A DNA stretch of 7,781 nt from contig CABQIM010000083.1 in assembly GCA_902464375.1 (NCBI GenBank), positions 1 through 7,781 of the forward strand, read 5' to 3'. Source of the stretch: an uncultured bacterium (GTDB lineage: Bacteria > Cyanobacteriota > Vampirovibrionia > Gastranaerophilales > Gastranaerophilaceae). Shown here one piece after another: positions 6,181 through 7,781 of this stretch. The position numbers and the translations under genes were made by a program. Each line of letters opens with the position of its first letter. Position 1 is the first letter of the stretch. The notes under the pieces are model-generated. The model did not search any database. It saw only the letters and a list, made by a program, of their open reading frames with translations, and was not told the origin of the DNA.

Positions 6181-7035
6181 ATGAAAACGATTGGAATAAT
6201 TGCACTATCAGGTGCTATAGATAAAGAAAAACTCAATTTTGCGACAGATAATTTAAAAAAACTTGGTTTCAACATCAAATTATCAAAAAATATCTTTGAT
6301 ACTAATAGATATTTAGCAGGTAACGATAATGATAAAGTTGAAGAACTGAAAAAGTTCTTTTTAGACCCCAAAATTGATATAATTATGACTGCAAGAGGCG
6401 GTTACGGTGCAATTCGTTTGATTGATAAAATTGACTATAATATCCTAAAAAATCATCCTAAAATATTTACAGGTTTTTCTGATGTTACAGCACTTTTGCT
6501 AATGATATACAAGAAAACCGGCATGGTGACTTATCATGGGCTAATGGCAACTCCTGATTTTGGATTTGATTGTGAGATTGACGAATTCTCGTTTCAAAAT
6601 TTTCAAGCTGCCATAAATGATGAAGAATTAAATTTTGAAGGAAATAAAATTTACAGAGATGGGGCGGCTGAAGGTATAATTTGGGGCGGCAATCTTGCGA
6701 CAATAGTATCACTTTGCGGAACTGATTTTATTCCGAACGAGGATTTTATATTTTTTGCAGAAGATTTGAATGAGCCGGTTTATAAAATAGATAAAATGTT
6801 TACACAACTATTTAACATAAAAGAGTTTAAAAAACATTGCAAAGGTATTGTGTTAGGCGATTTTCTTGATTGTGGTAACGAAAAATGGCTAGAAGAATTT
6901 TTCTTTGAACTTTCAGAAATTCATAAAATACCAATCATTGGCGGATTTAAAATTACACATAATAGGAAGAAAATAACAATCCCTATTGGTAAAAAAGCAA
7001 TTTTAAGCGGAGCAAATTTAAAAATAGAAAAATAA
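6181..7035 (+). CDS. ldcA: LD-carboxypeptidase, peptidase family S66 (LdcA/MccF-like)
   Basis: Cytoplasmic serine peptidase. LdcA removes the terminal D-Ala from the murein tetrapeptide during peptidoglycan recycling; MccF relatives instead inactivate microcin C7-type compounds. The 284 residues lack a signal peptide and are close to the usual length of about 300. Seen in order: N-terminal TIGIIALSGAI (3-13), ARGGYGAIRL (71-80), nucleophile motif GFSDVTALL with S100 (98-106), HG (119-120), GGNLATIVSLCGT (169-181), FFAEDLNEPVYKIDKM with probable catalytic E194 (191-206), and GGFKITHNRKKITIPIG with probable catalytic H260 (254-270). Triad assignment is by family pattern. LdcA is preferred over MccF because no microcin or resistance genes are nearby. 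The ATG follows a -10 box by six bases, so the mRNA is probably leaderless. No plus-strand terminator follows; the SRP RNA gene converges on its stop. Confidence 0.9.
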   Translation: MKTIGIIALSGAIDKEKLNFATDNLKKLGFNIKLSKNIFDTNRYLAGNDNDKVEELKKFFLDPKIDIIMTARGGYGAIRLIDKIDYNILKNHPKIFTGFSDVTALLLMIYKKTGMVTYHGLMATPDFGFDCEIDEFSFQNFQAAINDEELNFEGNKIYRDGAAEGIIWGGNLATIVSLCGTDFIPNEDFIFFAEDLNEPVYKIDKMFTQLFNIKEFKKHCKGIVLGDFLDCGNEKWLEEFFFELSEIHKIPIIGGFKITHNRKKITIPIGKKAILSGANLKIEK

Positions 7036-7301
7036 AAACCGTACCTCTGCCTATCGAAACACAGTCAAATTGATTTTGCTTGTAGAACCTACTTCTTAAA
7101 AGTATAACACCCGCAAGGTTTACCTTAGTGCTGCTATGTTTCCATCCTGACACGGTTCGATATCTTGCGCCATCATATTTTAAGCTATCAACAATCCTAT
7201 AAACATAGGCAATTTTTCTGTACCCCTCACAGCAGGCTCTGCACCTCGCATAAGCGTTCGAGTCGAGAGATCCGCCAAGTCCCCGTGGAGTACGGCTCTC
7301 T
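7036..7301 (-). ncRNA. ffs: Signal recognition particle RNA, large bacterial (Alu-containing) type
   Basis: RNA scaffold of the SRP, binding Ffh for co-translational targeting to the membrane. On the minus strand, domain IV reads GTCAGG-ATG-GAAA-CAT-AGCAGC (7151 down to 7130), the invariant Ffh-binding loop with a GNRA tetraloop (7142-7139). Its supporting stem pairs CGCAAG (7169-7164) with CTTGCG (7117-7112), and GAACCGTG is followed on the other arm by CACTAAGGT. The 5' part, GCCGTACTCCACGGGGACTT followed by GGCGG, resembles the Alu domain of Bacillus-type SRP RNA. The ends pair through CCGTAC (7295-7290) and GTACGG (7044-7039), and a U5 run follows (7038-7034). At about 265 bases it is the size of the large type rather than the short 4.5S form. 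The exact ends are inferred from the pairing and the promoter. Confidence 0.93.
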
Positions 7302-7307
7302 TAATTT

Positions 7308-7336
7308 AGCATAAAAGAAATGGAAATACAAGTTAA
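7308..7336 (-). promoter_or_regulatory. Promoter of the SRP RNA gene
   Basis: On the minus strand, TTAACT (7331-7336), a 17-base spacer and TATGCT (7308-7313). Each hexamer matches the consensus at four of six positions. The predicted start near 7301 agrees with the RNA 5' end inferred independently from pairing with its 3' end. Confidence 0.55.
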
Positions 7337-7403
7337 TGGTGTGTATTTAAGAACTCTTCTCCTAACATTATTGGCTTTATATTTAATTATAAGTTTAGCA
7401 ACT

Positions 7404-7431
7404 GGATTGCTTCGCTCACGCTCGCAAAGAC
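7404..7431. repeat. Short dispersed-repeat-like motif
   Basis: On the plus strand, GGATTGCTTCGCTCACG is followed by CTCGCAAAGAC. On the other strand this reads TTGCGAG...GCGAAGCAATCC, a pattern I associate with short repeats scattered through many bacterial intergenic regions. It is G+C-richer than its surroundings and bounded by TTGC/GCAA. Only one copy is present here, so its repeat status rests on recall rather than on this sequence. Confidence 0.4.
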
Positions 7432-7469
7432 AAAAAGTGCGCTTACTAGTTAGTTTATAAGTGTTTAAT

Positions 7470-7507
7470 AAAAAAGAGAGGCGCGGTGAAAAATTCACCG
7501 CGCCTCT
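7470..7507 (-). terminator. Intrinsic terminator of the GH57 gene
   Basis: AGAGGCGCGGTGAA (7477-7490) pairs perfectly with TTCACCGCGCCTCT (7494-7507) around three bases. On the minus strand the stem is followed, after one C, by six T (7475-7470). The plus-strand side has no comparable T-run, so it serves the GH57 gene, ending 20 bases after its stop. Confidence 0.92.
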
Positions 7508-7526
7508 TCTTGTTTAAACAACTTTA

Positions 7527-7781
7527 TTATTTATACAAAGGTGCAAGTTTCTTTTCCTGTTGAGGAATTGTACCTTCTGTAATTGACTGATAAACTCTAT
7601 AATCAATTTCTGGGAAGCAGTTATCAATGCTTTCGATTTCTGAAAGTTTTGTTTCATCGATATTACCGGCTTCTATCATATCAGCAATCAAGCTAAATCT
7701 ATCAACGTGTTCATTGAATCTATCAGTTGCATAATCTTTAGCCTGCCATGTTGTAATCAAGAACGGCCAATCTGAACTTTG
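7527..7781 (-). CDS. C-terminal end of a GH57 / DUF1957 enzyme, likely 1,4-alpha-glucan branching enzyme type (partial)
   Basis: 84 residues plus stop are inside the window; the 5' part lies beyond 7781. The visible start, QSSDWPFLITTWQAKDYATD, followed by RFNEHVDRF, matches the C-terminal DUF1957 region of family 57 glycoside hydrolases (SSDWPF, then YA..R...H..RF). The later CFPEIDYRVYQ (about 53-63) fits the end of cyanobacterial-type members. These enzymes include alpha-1,4-glucan branching enzymes acting on glycogen in the cytoplasm. The catalytic residues are in the missing N-terminal barrel, so activity cannot be judged here. The reading frame is open through the window edge; the in-frame TTG at 7760 is an internal leucine, not a start. 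The tail QQEKKLAPLYK is charged. A strong terminator follows 20 bases after the stop. Confidence 0.82.
   Translation of the reverse strand, partial: QSSDWPFLITTWQAKDYATDRFNEHVDRFSLIADMIEAGNIDETKLSEIESIDNCFPEIDYRVYQSITEGTIPQQEKKLAPLYK

Noticed and set aside
7301..7498. 65-codon minus-strand open frame upstream of the SRP RNA
   Set aside because: It overlaps the GH57 terminator stem and the SRP RNA promoter, and its translation has no family likeness.
7527..7760. Treating the TTG at 7760 as the start of a 77-residue gene
   Set aside because: The frame stays open to the window edge, and the residues before it (QSSDWPF) are part of the conserved GH57/DUF1957 motif, so this is a partial gene.
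1..7781. CRISPR arrays, tRNAs, insertion sequences, toxin-antitoxin or phage-defence genes
   Set aside because: I looked for spaced repeats, T-loop (GGTTCGA) cloverleaf patterns and transposase or defence motifs and found none; the GGTTCGA-like string near 7155 belongs to the SRP RNA arm.

Overview
The window looks like chromosome from a low-G+C, probably fermentative bacterium. My best guess is a non-photosynthetic relative of Cyanobacteria (Gastranaerophilales / Melainabacteria type). The grounds are an RpoD-like sigma factor without a long N-terminal region, a pyruvate phosphate dikinase, a GH57/DUF1957 enzyme end, a large Alu-containing SRP RNA, and small proteins I cannot place in any family. 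This placement is an inference at moderate confidence; a Clostridia-like host is not excluded.

Layout, left to right. A sigma-70 family factor (44-931, +) has a nine-C tract in its leader. A two-helix membrane hypothetical (1030-1530, +) follows, with its own consensus promoter. Next is a roughly 300-base gene-free stretch with a G+C-rich, foldable segment that may be an unidentified structured RNA, closed by a perfect bidirectional terminator. ppdK (1829-4474, -) is convergent with that block and divergent from a small basic hypothetical (4677-4934, +) that ends in a strong terminator. Immediately after that terminator is a MacB/LolD-type ABC ATPase (5009-5737, +) with no permease nearby. 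It shares a 23-bp bidirectional terminator with a convergent glycine-rich small protein (5815-6078, -). A peptidase S66 LD-carboxypeptidase (6181-7035, +) runs tail to tail into the SRP RNA gene ffs (about 7301-7036, -). Upstream of ffs are its promoter, a short dispersed-repeat-like motif, a terminator, and the C-terminal end of a GH57 enzyme (7527-7781, -) that runs off the window.

The genes do not form one pathway. They are mostly single-gene transcription units with individual promoters and terminators: transcription initiation (sigma), PEP/pyruvate interconversion (PpdK), alpha-glucan metabolism (GH57), peptidoglycan recycling (LdcA), protein targeting (SRP RNA) and export or lipoprotein handling (ABC ATPase). 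I see no defence system, prophage, insertion sequence, CRISPR array or tRNA.

The points most worth following are: the unassigned RNA-like segment at 1549-1808; two genes without Shine-Dalgarno sequences whose -10 boxes sit exactly six bases before the ATG (probable leaderless mRNAs); a 15-base sequence shared by the -35/spacer regions of the ppdK and ldcA promoters; and the SRP RNA 3' end overlapping the ldcA stop codon.
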